DNA of 64,000 bases from the NCBI RefSeq assembly GCF_025245835.1, contig NZ_JAOBWS010000015.1:23906-87905 (forward strand), read 5' to 3'. The notes under the pieces were generated by a model that saw only the letters and a program-made list of their open reading frames with translations, was not told where the DNA came from and did no database searches. This document shows, one piece after another, positions 57,435-64,000 of this stretch. This DNA comes from Rheinheimera sp. 4Y26. GTDB taxonomy: Bacteria; Pseudomonadota; Gammaproteobacteria; Enterobacterales; Alteromonadaceae. The position numbers and the translations under genes were made by a program. How positions within the stretch are numbered: the stretch's first letter is position 1; each line of letters opens with the position of its first letter.

Positions 57435-59264
57435 ATGTGTGGAATAGTAGGCGCAGTTGCGCAACGTGATGTAGTCGACATTCTGGTAGAAGGCTTACGC
57501 CGCCTGGAGTACCGCGGTTATGACTCAGCCGGTGTGGCCGTAGTCAGCCCGGCCGGTGAGCTGCAGCGCATTCGCCGTTTAGGCAAAGTGAAAGAGCTGG
57601 CCGATGCGGTAAAACTGACACCAACCCCAGGCGGTACCGGTATTGCGCACACCCGTTGGGCCACTCATGGTGAACCTTCAGAGCGCAACGCCCACCCTCA
57701 TGTTTCCGGCAAAATTTCTGTGGTGCACAACGGCATTATTGAAAACCATAACCCGCTGCGTGATATGCTCAAAGCCAAAGGTTATGTGTTTAACTCAGAC
57801 ACTGACACTGAAGTTATTGCGCACTTAGTGGAAGAAGAATTAAAAACCGCTGAATCTTTATTAGCTGCGGTGCAAAAAGCGGTAAAACAATTCTCCGGTG
57901 CTTATGGCACTGTATTAATGGACAAAACTGACCCAAGCCGTTTAGTAGTGGCGCGTTCAGGCAGCCCGCTGGTGATAGGTTTAGGCATTGGCGAAAACTT
58001 TATTGCTTCTGACCAGCTGGCCTTATTGCCGGTGACCCGTCGTTTTATGTTTTTAGAAGAAGGCGACGTGGCGGAAATTACCCGCACCACAGTGCGTATT
58101 TTTGACAAAGACGGTATGGCGGTTGAGCGCACAGTGCACGAGTCCAACGTCAGTTACGACGCCGGTGACAAAGGCCAGTACCGCCACTTTATGCTGAAAG
58201 AAATTTATGAGCAGCCAAATGCCATTAACAACACGCTGGAAGGCCGTTTAAGCAGTGAGTCTGTGCTGGACGAAACCTTTGGTAACGGCGCGGCAGAGCT
58301 GTTTAAAAAAGTAAAACACGTACAAATTGTGGCCTGTGGTACTTCGTATCACTCAGGTATGGTAGCCCGTTATTGGCTGGAATCTTTAGGCGGCATTTCC
58401 TGTAACGTGGAAATTGCGTCGGAATTCCGTTACCGCAAATCTTTTGTGCAGCCAAACAGCCTGTTAGTCAGCATTTCTCAGTCAGGTGAAACTGCCGATA
58501 CTTTAGCTGCGCTGCGTCTGGCCAAAGAAGCTGGTTATGTTGGCAGCTTAACCATTTGTAACGTGGCCGGCTCATCCCTGGTGCGTGAATCAGATTTAGC
58601 CTTTATGACCCGTGCCGGCGCTGAAATTGGTGTGGCTTCTACCAAAGCCTTTACCACTCAGTTGGTTGGTTTGGCTATGCTGACGCTGGCCATTGGTAAA
58701 TACAATGGTTTAACCTCGGACCAGCAAAAAGACATGGTTGAGGCGCTGCGTTCATTACCTGGCAAGTTAGAAGAAACGTTAAAACTGGCCGGCAGCATTG
58801 AAACTCTGGCGGAAGAATTTGCCGACAAACACCATTCGTTGTTCTTAGGGCGTGGCGACCAGTATCCAATTGCAATGGAAGGTGCGCTGAAACTGAAAGA
58901 AATTTCCTATATTCACGCTGAAGCTTATGCCGCCGGTGAGTTAAAACACGGCCCGCTGGCGCTGATTGACGCCCAGATGCCGATTATTGTGGTAGCACCA
59001 AACAACGAACTGCTGGAAAAACTGCAGTCGAACGTGGAAGAAGTGCGCGCCCGCGGTGGTATTTTGTATGTGTTCGCCGACGCCAACGCCCACTTTAAAT
59101 CCGACGCCACTCAGCGTGTGGTGAACGTGCCACACGTACACCCGCTGATCGCGCCTATTGTGTACACTATTCCGCTGCAGTTATTAAGCTACTATGTTGC
59201 CATTATCAAAGGCACAGACGTAGACCAGCCACGTAACCTGGCAAAATCTGTGACTGTGGAATAA
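57435..59264 (+). CDS. glmS: Glutamine-fructose-6-phosphate aminotransferase
   Basis: GlmS makes glucosamine-6-phosphate from fructose-6-phosphate and glutamine, the first step to UDP-GlcNAc. The 609-residue enzyme begins with the catalytic Cys (MCGIVGAV) of the glutaminase domain (to about 240), followed by two SIS domains ([37 protein letters not shown]) and ends [19 protein letters not shown] lies five bases before the ATG. The 3' end is the attTn7 target and carries a Tn7-like insertion downstream. Confidence 0.97.
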   Translation: MCGIVGAVAQRDVVDILVEGLRRLEYRGYDSAGVAVVSPAGELQRIRRLGKVKELADAVKLTPTPGGTGIAHTRWATHGEPSERNAHPHVSGKISVVHNGIIENHNPLRDMLKAKGYVFNSDTDTEVIAHLVEEELKTAESLLAAVQKAVKQFSGAYGTVLMDKTDPSRLVVARSGSPLVIGLGIGENFIASDQLALLPVTRRFMFLEEGDVAEITRTTVRIFDKDGMAVERTVHESNVSYDAGDKGQYRHFMLKEIYEQPNAINNTLEGRLSSESVLDETFGNGAAELFKKVKHVQIVACGTSYHSGMVARYWLESLGGISCNVEIASEFRYRKSFVQPNSLLVSISQSGETADTLAALRLAKEAGYVGSLTICNVAGSSLVRESDLAFMTRAGAEIGVASTKAFTTQLVGLAMLTLAIGKYNGLTSDQQKDMVEALRSLPGKLEETLKLAGSIETLAEEFADKHHSLFLGRGDQYPIAMEGALKLKEISYIHAEAYAAGELKHGPLALIDAQMPIIVVAPNNELLEKLQSNVEEVRARGGILYVFADANAHFKSDATQRVVNVPHVHPLIAPIVYTIPLQLLSYYVAIIKGTDVDQPRNLAKSVTVE

Positions 59265-59289
59265 TTTAACTCGCTGTTTTTATAATAAT
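59205..59289 (+). other. attTn7: glmS 3' end and insertion point
   Basis: The last codons of glmS form the conserved recognition sequence for TnsD-type proteins. The transposon terminus starts 25 bp after the stop codon, the standard Tn7 insertion distance. The five bases before it, ATAAT (59285-59289), are the candidate target-site duplication; the other copy lies beyond the window. Confidence 0.8.
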
Positions 59290-59356
59290 TGTGGGTTGAT
59301 AATATAGTTTGATAATTTATAATAAAGTTTGATAATTAATATTATTGTTTGATATT
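59290..59356 (+). mobile_element. Tn7-like transposon end with phased TnsB-site repeats
   Basis: The terminus TGTGGGTTGATAAT starts at 59290 and shares TGTGGG with Tn7. GTTTGAT(A/T) repeats begin at 59307, 59327 and 59347, exactly 20 bp apart, and a partial copy overlaps the terminus. Closely packed repeats next to glmS and before tnsA correspond to the right end of Tn7, where TnsB binds. The rest of the element extends past the right edge of the window. Confidence 0.85.
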
Positions 59357-59360
59357 TTTT

Positions 59361-59394
59361 GGCCTCCTACTATGCTTCGTATAGGTAGGAGGCC
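59361..59394 (+). promoter_or_regulatory. Inverted repeat covering the tnsA ribosome-binding site
   Basis: GGCCTCCTAC (59361-59370) and GTAGGAGGCC (59385-59394) form a perfect 10-bp stem; TAT/ATA extend it inward past one bulge. The right arm contains AGGAGG, the Shine-Dalgarno for tnsA six bases before its ATG. In RNA the site would be sequestered; in DNA the same dyad could be an operator. Confidence 0.7.
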
Positions 59395-59397
59395 AAA

Positions 59398-60216
59398 ATG
59401 CTAGATTCTGAAAAACCACTCGACCCATTTGATGAAAAGCGATTACAAACCAGAGGTCTAGGTTCTGGTCGTCAATATGAGCCATTTATAAAGGTTCATG
59501 AAATAAGTAGTACTGGTGAAAGTTTTCGGATCTTTGGTCGGCATTCTTCCCGAACTCATCATCTCCTTTCTCGTATAGAGCTTTCTGCTTTTCTGATATT
59601 CGATTGTTACAAGCTGACAATTGATATAAAAGAGCAATTCCCGCTGCCAATTGTCGAAACCATAAGTATTTGTAAACATCTAGGAATAAAGCATCCCCAG
59701 ATAGCAGGTAAACTAAAAGTCGTCACCACAGATTTAGTCGTTGAGCTAAAAAATAAGTCAAAATTAGCCATCGCTGTAAAAAGAACCGAGGAGTTACAAG
59801 ATCCGAGGGTGCTAGAAAAATTACAAATAGAAAAATATTTCTGGGAGCAGCAGGGCCATCAATGGAAACTTTTCACTGAATTGGAAATCAGCGCATCGCT
59901 TAAAGAAAACCTTCAATGGCTGCATACCGCAAGCCAGAATTTAGATGAAATTTACTCTGAGCTATCTGACTTAGATATACCCATAGTCTTTCAAAGACTA
60001 GCTGGTTCTAGTATACGGTTAACTACGCGTTGTGCCGCTTTGGATGACGAATACTCCTGCGAGCCAGGCTTTCATATTGGTTTTTTTCGCAAAGTAATTG
60101 CTGCTAATTATATAAGCGTGCCCTTAAGCAAAGTGTTCAGACAATGGCGTTGCTCAGACCTTAATCTAGTCGAAGGGGTTGATGCTTTGGCAGAGGAGCT
60201 ATCAAGTGTATCTTAA
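59398..60216 (+). CDS. tnsA: Tn7-like transposase endonuclease subunit TnsA
   Basis: A 272-residue TnsA. The restriction-like nuclease domain has Glu61 (RIELSAFLIF), Asp112 (VTTDLVVEL) and Lys128 (IAVKRTEEL), at almost the positions of Tn7 TnsA Glu63/Asp114/Lys132. The segment EKLQIEKYFWEQQGHQWKLF matches the family before the C-terminal winged-helix domain (about 165-272). It cuts the 5' strands during cut-and-paste transposition with TnsB. The gene is visibly more AT-rich than glmS. It overlaps tnsB by 11 bp. Confidence 0.93.
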   Translation: MLDSEKPLDPFDEKRLQTRGLGSGRQYEPFIKVHEISSTGESFRIFGRHSSRTHHLLSRIELSAFLIFDCYKLTIDIKEQFPLPIVETISICKHLGIKHPQIAGKLKVVTTDLVVELKNKSKLAIAVKRTEELQDPRVLEKLQIEKYFWEQQGHQWKLFTELEISASLKENLQWLHTASQNLDEIYSELSDLDIPIVFQRLAGSSIRLTTRCAALDDEYSCEPGFHIGFFRKVIAANYISVPLSKVFRQWRCSDLNLVEGVDALAEELSSVS

Positions 60217-62272
60217 TCAAGTATATGAAGAATCTCATGATGAGGAAACTGTGCAACTTAGAGTGGTTTTCATCCACACAGACTTTTTAATGCTTATAGA
60301 TATCAACGATGAAAATGCTTGGCCATTCAGTGTAAGTACTACAGAGTTTGCTAATTTGGGGCTAACGCCGATTGATGATCCTATTTTCCTGATTTCACCA
60401 GATCCAAATACAACCGCTGAACAATACAGAGATAGAGCTTTCAGCACTATTTCACCTTTGCTTGATACTTATTTTGACCTGTTTGATAAAAAACGGCGAA
60501 ATGAACGAATTAAAACGCTGTTAACTACTTCATCTGAATCTCGCCTGTATGTTACTCGCCAGTTGAGGCGCTACTGGCAGCGCGGGATGTCTCCGGATGC
60601 ATTAGCTCCCGACTACAGCAAATGCGGAGCTCCTGGACAAGCAAGAAGACATGTTGAAAATAAAGCAGGAGCAAAACGAACATTATCTCCAGGGCAAGGA
60701 ATAGTTATTACCGAAGAAATCGCAGATTTTTTCCGCTTGGCGATAGAGGGATTCTACCTTCTTAAAGATGATATTGATTTGGTTAAAGCCAGAATAAAAG
60801 CGATTGGTTACCTCAAATCCAAGTATCCGAAAATCGATAAAAGTGAATTACCAACAGATGCCCAATTTAGATACTTTTTTCAGCGAAATTATCTGACGCA
60901 TGAAGTAATACAGGCAAAAACATCAAAAATTATTTATGAAAAAGATATTGCGCCTTTAAAAAGTACCGCAACGGTGAATAATTTTGGCCCTGGGGCACGT
61001 TACGAAATTGATGCCACCATTTCGGATATCTACTTAATTTCCGAGCATGATCCTGATCGCATTATTGGAAGACCAATCATGTACAAGGTGAAAGATGTAT
61101 TTAGCCGCATGACTGTCGGCTTGTATGTCGGGCTTGAAAATCCATCCTGGGCTACTGCCACTATTGCCTTGGCAAATGCGTTCTGTGACAAAGTTGAATT
61201 TTGCCGCCGCTACGGTATCGAAATATCGGCTTCTGATTGGCCAAGTATTGGGATACCTGCATCAATAACTGCTGATCGTGGAGAATTGCTTGGTAAACAT
61301 GGTGATATTTTGGTCAATAGATTTGGTATCACTTTAACCAATACCAGAGCATATCATGGCAATGATAAAGGGGTTATTGAACGAACATTCCTGACAACTC
61401 ACGTCGATATTTTGCCTTACGTAAAGGGTAAGGTTGAGCCAGTAAATGGTAAAAAGAAGGCAGGTAAAAGAAATGAGCTTGAGGCAAATATGACATTGTT
61501 CGAATTTACCAAGCTTGTAATCCTCGCTGAAATTAATCGTAATAATAACTTATCTGTAAGGGGTTATGATTTCGAAGCGGATATGCCAACAGATTTGCCA
61601 GCGATACCAGTTAAATTATGGAATTGGGGAATTGCAAATCGCACAGGTGTTTTACGTAGAGTGGAGCAAAAGATTGTTACGGTTAATTTACTCCCTCATG
61701 AGAAAGCCACAGTCTCGGTCAATGGTATAAATTTTAAAGGTCTATTTTATACCTGCAATGAGGCCTTAAGATTGGGCTGGTTTCACCGAAATAAAGCAAT
61801 TTCAAGGCCTGCTAATGTCCAGATTGCCTATAACACGTTGGATACTAATACTATTTATCTTAGACCTGATAACCAGTTTGAAAATTATTGGGTATGTACC
61901 TTACATCCTCGCAGCCGACGTTATGAGAATATGACTTTTACTGAAGCAGTCACTATTCTCAAAGAGTCTAATCAGACAACAGCTGGTTTTAAACAAGAAG
62001 CAGACTACGTTGCACCAGATCTACAGGCTGAACTAGAGAAAATAGTTCAACAAGCTACTGAAAGACAGAAGCAAACATCTCTTTCAAACAAATCTCAACG
62101 GCTAAAAGGAATTGGCGTAAATCGTGAAAAAGAAAAACACTTAGAGCGAAATAAAAACCGTATTGAGCAGGCTGCACCATCTCAGAGTAAACATGTAGCG
62201 ACAGTGACGCCCATTCATTCTGAAAAACACGCTAAACAGGATTTTTCGTATCCAGACTTAGACGATTTTTAA
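60206..62272 (+). CDS. tnsB: Tn7-like DDE transposase TnsB
   Basis: A DDE/RNase H-fold transposase of 688 residues, close to Tn7 TnsB (702). Catalytic residues are Asp in RYEIDATISD (about 269), Asp in ITADRGELLG (about 357) and Glu in KGVIERTFLT (about 392). N-terminal DNA-binding domains precede and a basic C-terminal tail (from about 590) probably contacts TnsC. The GTG start is chosen because GAGGAG lies about seven bases upstream within the tnsA end; the frame is open nine codons further. It binds the 20-bp repeats of the element ends. Confidence 0.93.
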   Translation: MYLNQVYEESHDEETVQLRVVFIHTDFLMLIDINDENAWPFSVSTTEFANLGLTPIDDPIFLISPDPNTTAEQYRDRAFSTISPLLDTYFDLFDKKRRNERIKTLLTTSSESRLYVTRQLRRYWQRGMSPDALAPDYSKCGAPGQARRHVENKAGAKRTLSPGQGIVITEEIADFFRLAIEGFYLLKDDIDLVKARIKAIGYLKSKYPKIDKSELPTDAQFRYFFQRNYLTHEVIQAKTSKIIYEKDIAPLKSTATVNNFGPGARYEIDATISDIYLISEHDPDRIIGRPIMYKVKDVFSRMTVGLYVGLENPSWATATIALANAFCDKVEFCRRYGIEISASDWPSIGIPASITADRGELLGKHGDILVNRFGITLTNTRAYHGNDKGVIERTFLTTHVDILPYVKGKVEPVNGKKKAGKRNELEANMTLFEFTKLVILAEINRNNNLSVRGYDFEADMPTDLPAIPVKLWNWGIANRTGVLRRVEQKIVTVNLLPHEKATVSVNGINFKGLFYTCNEALRLGWFHRNKAISRPANVQIAYNTLDTNTIYLRPDNQFENYWVCTLHPRSRRYENMTFTEAVTILKESNQTTAGFKQEADYVAPDLQAELEKIVQQATERQKQTSLSNKSQRLKGIGVNREKEKHLERNKNRIEQAAPSQSKHVATVTPIHSEKHAKQDFSYPDLDDF

Positions 62273-62285
62273 GGGAAAGACACTA

Positions 62286-63869
62286 ATGCCTTTTGTTACT
62301 GCAAATTATATTCAGGCTGAAATCGCCGATTATGAAGGTCACCCGTTAATTAACGCCTTACCGCCTATCAATTCGCCAGAGGATACGGCAAGTTTAATTA
62401 AACGAACGCCTATTATTCGACCCGAGGAAGTGTCATTACCTGCTCATATCCGTCGACATGCGATGCTTCGGATTATGGATGGTTTTTTATATCCAACCAA
62501 AGCACATTTGCAGTTAGAACAAACCATCTCCTGCATGATCCGGCAGGGGTATTTGAGTCGGAACATCGCAGATAGAAGCTATCAGGATACAATTAACAAA
62601 GCCGTTGATATTACCAAGAAAGTTGCGCGTAACGCTGGTAACGAAGCGCTTATAAGCTCCGTTTTTGGTTGTTCAGGTACTGGTAAATCAACGGCTGTTG
62701 AAGCTGTTCTTGTAGGTTATGACCAAGTGATAGCTCATCCTGACTACCAGCATGTGCAAATTGTCTGGTTAAAAGTAGAGACACCACATAATGCGTCGAT
62801 CAAAAGTCTTTGTATAAATTTTTTCAGAGCTCTCGATTCGGTTCTTGATAATAACTCCGAGTATGAACGTCAATATGTGAAGCCAAAAGCAGGTACAGAT
62901 CTTCTGCTTGGTGATTTTGCTCGTGTTGCTGCATTACACTCTATTGGTTTACTAGTAATTGATGAAATTCAGCATCTTGACTTAAAGACCAATAACTCTT
63001 CAGAGGTGATTTTACAATTCTTTATAAAATTAACGAACATCATAAAATTGCCCATTTTGTTTATCGGAACGCCAAAGGCATATAAACTTTTCTCTCCACT
63101 GATGAGCTCAGCTCGGAGATCAGCTCAAGTTGGTAGTCTTAATTGGGAAAGATTTGATAACTTAAATAATTCTAAAAAAGGCACAGAATGGGCTCGTTTC
63201 TTCGAGCGTTTGTGGTCATTACAATGGTTTAAAACACCTCAACCTTTAACTTCGCAGATGCAAGAGTTATTCTGGGATTGTTCACAAGGGATTGCTCATG
63301 TTGCGGTATCACTTTTTTATCTATCCCAAACTCGTGCTATAACTTTAGGAAAGGAACACATTAGTGAAGAACTTGTAGTACAAGTTTTTAATGAAGAATT
63401 GCATATGATCAAACCCATGATCAGTGCTTTACGAAGTGGATTAGAGAGTGAGATTGAACCATTTACAGATCTTGAAATTCCTAAGTCGGTTTTTATTAAT
63501 AACGCAGAAACATCCCAGAACAATACTCAGCCATCGCCACTAGCAGAAAATAGGGAAGATACTCCAACAATTTTGGATAAGTTAACCAATATGCTCATCG
63601 AGATGGGAATTGGTGAGGATATTGCCCCTATAGTGGCTGAACAAGCTGTTTCAGAATTGCCAAACGGTAATCTTTTTGACTTAGTGGCGCATATTAAAAA
63701 CCTTAAAGAAAATAAACCGGAAAATAACAAACCCAAGAAATCTAAAACCGCTAAGTTGGTACCTGCTTATGTACTAGGCGACTTAAGGTTAATGCATGAG
63801 AAAAACGGCCATACATACAACACGATGAAAAAGTCTGGGGTAGTACTAGATATTGCTGATTACTTTTAA
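62286..63869 (+). CDS. tnsC: Tn7-like transposition AAA+ regulator TnsC
   Basis: A 527-residue AAA+ ATPase. Walker A is GCSGTGKST at about 128-136, Walker B is LLVIDEIQHL at about 222-231, and sensor region PILFIGTPKAYKL follows. Length is close to Tn7 TnsC (555), larger than the short TnsC of V-K CAST elements. It bridges target selectors and TnsAB. The last 100 residues form a separate charged segment (LTNMLIEMGIGEDIAPI then a Lys/Asn-rich linker). It lies 13 bp after tnsB. Confidence 0.92.
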   Translation: MPFVTANYIQAEIADYEGHPLINALPPINSPEDTASLIKRTPIIRPEEVSLPAHIRRHAMLRIMDGFLYPTKAHLQLEQTISCMIRQGYLSRNIADRSYQDTINKAVDITKKVARNAGNEALISSVFGCSGTGKSTAVEAVLVGYDQVIAHPDYQHVQIVWLKVETPHNASIKSLCINFFRALDSVLDNNSEYERQYVKPKAGTDLLLGDFARVAALHSIGLLVIDEIQHLDLKTNNSSEVILQFFIKLTNIIKLPILFIGTPKAYKLFSPLMSSARRSAQVGSLNWERFDNLNNSKKGTEWARFFERLWSLQWFKTPQPLTSQMQELFWDCSQGIAHVAVSLFYLSQTRAITLGKEHISEELVVQVFNEELHMIKPMISALRSGLESEIEPFTDLEIPKSVFINNAETSQNNTQPSPLAENREDTPTILDKLTNMLIEMGIGEDIAPIVAEQAVSELPNGNLFDLVAHIKNLKENKPENNKPKKSKTAKLVPAYVLGDLRLMHEKNGHTYNTMKKSGVVLDIADYF

Positions 63870-63902
63870 CTAGGTTGTTTTAAATGTACTAGCTCAGACT
63901 TG

Positions 63903-63941
63903 ATCTGACAGTTACCAGTTTTATGCTGGTGTCTGTCAGAT
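63903..63941. repeat. 16-bp inverted repeat downstream of tnsC
   Basis: ATCTGACAGTTACCAG (63903-63918) and CTGGTGTCTGTCAGAT (63926-63941) pair with two mismatches around a 7-nt loop. No T run follows on either strand. It may be a terminator-like structure between convergent genes or part of an inserted element. Confidence 0.6.
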
Positions 63942-64000
63942 TAGATTCGAGTCAGATTCTTTTCTGCCCAAATCCGTTTCCCATCAATCAATGTGTCAAC
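63941..64000 (-). CDS. Possible C-terminal end of a minus-strand gene (partial)
   Basis: From the window edge a 19-codon open frame (VDTLIDGKRIWAEKNLTRI) ends at TAA 63943-63941, just before the inverted repeat. It reads like a protein tail but is too short to identify. If real, a convergent gene follows tnsC where tnsD would be expected. Confidence 0.3.
   Translation of the reverse strand, partial: VDTLIDGKRIWAEKNLTRI

Noticed and set aside
59290..64000. CRISPR-associated transposon
   Set aside because: No Cas gene or repeat-spacer array is visible, TnsC is full length, and insertion at glmS points to TnsD-type targeting. The part outside the window cannot be judged.

Overview
The window looks like chromosomal DNA of a gammaproteobacterium of the Rheinheimera/Alishewanella type. 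This is inferred from the gene set (srkA-dsbA, leuABCD with a leader peptide, ilvIH, speA/speE, proBA, glrK-qseG-glrR), the many TonB/Sel1/FHA accessory proteins, a GlyGly-CTERM tail and glutamine-rich proteins. Species-level placement was not tested. About 59 kb is ordinary core genome; the last 4.7 kb is the start of a Tn7-like transposon.

Layout. 0-5 kb: RIO1 kinase, two tandem DsbA oxidoreductases behind srkA, and the CcoG assembly factor, all on the minus strand. 5-7 kb: a nested inverted repeat, a small exported protein and a chromosomal ParA/ribbon-helix-helix pair with palindromes upstream. 7-17 kb: purT, a GNAT, a BenE transporter, a cyclophilin with a sorting tail, a Sel1 lipoprotein, a CPA2 antiporter and ilvIH. 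17-24 kb: a CnoX-like thioredoxin, a secreted serine protease, an FHA membrane protein, a CheY-like regulator, a methyltransferase and two acyltransferases. 24-32 kb: polyamine genes speA/speE, an EamA transporter, an OmpA-type lipoprotein, proBA. 32-37 kb: the attenuated leuABCD operon. 37-46 kb: an MBOAT/SGNH pair, tRNA-Leu(UAA), adenosine deaminase, and a TonB receptor/YfiR/sensor-kinase group. 46-52 kb: glrK-qseG-glrR, preceded by a small-protein gene behind what reads as a complete sigma-54 promoter. 52-59 kb: a Fur-box-controlled candidate sRNA, a giant propeller kinase, and the deoR-glmS operon. 59-64 kb: transposon end, tnsA, tnsB, tnsC.

Most interesting signals. (1) The position enterobacteria use for the glmY sRNA (just upstream of glrK) here holds a 64-residue membrane protein. 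It lies behind two GlrR-like boxes, a consensus IHF site and a -24/-12 promoter, so it is a likely GlrR target that has not been described. (2) A minus-strand sRNA of about 107 nt at 52.2 kb has a TTGCAA-17-TATAGT promoter under a Fur-like box and a strong terminator, with RyhB-like architecture. (3) A Tn7-like element sits 25 bp past the glmS stop codon, with a TGTGGG terminus, 20-bp phased TnsB-site-like repeats and a hairpin covering the tnsA ribosome-binding site. Only its glmS-proximal end and tnsABC are visible; tnsD and the cargo lie beyond the window or are displaced.

Cell-wall precursor supply is a recurring theme: glmS is co-transcribed with a DeoR regulator that has phased CTTTCGA operators, and the GlrK/GlrR system, which controls glmS through sRNA in enterobacteria, is encoded about 9 kb upstream. 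All function calls come from reading motifs and remembered family features; no database search was run.
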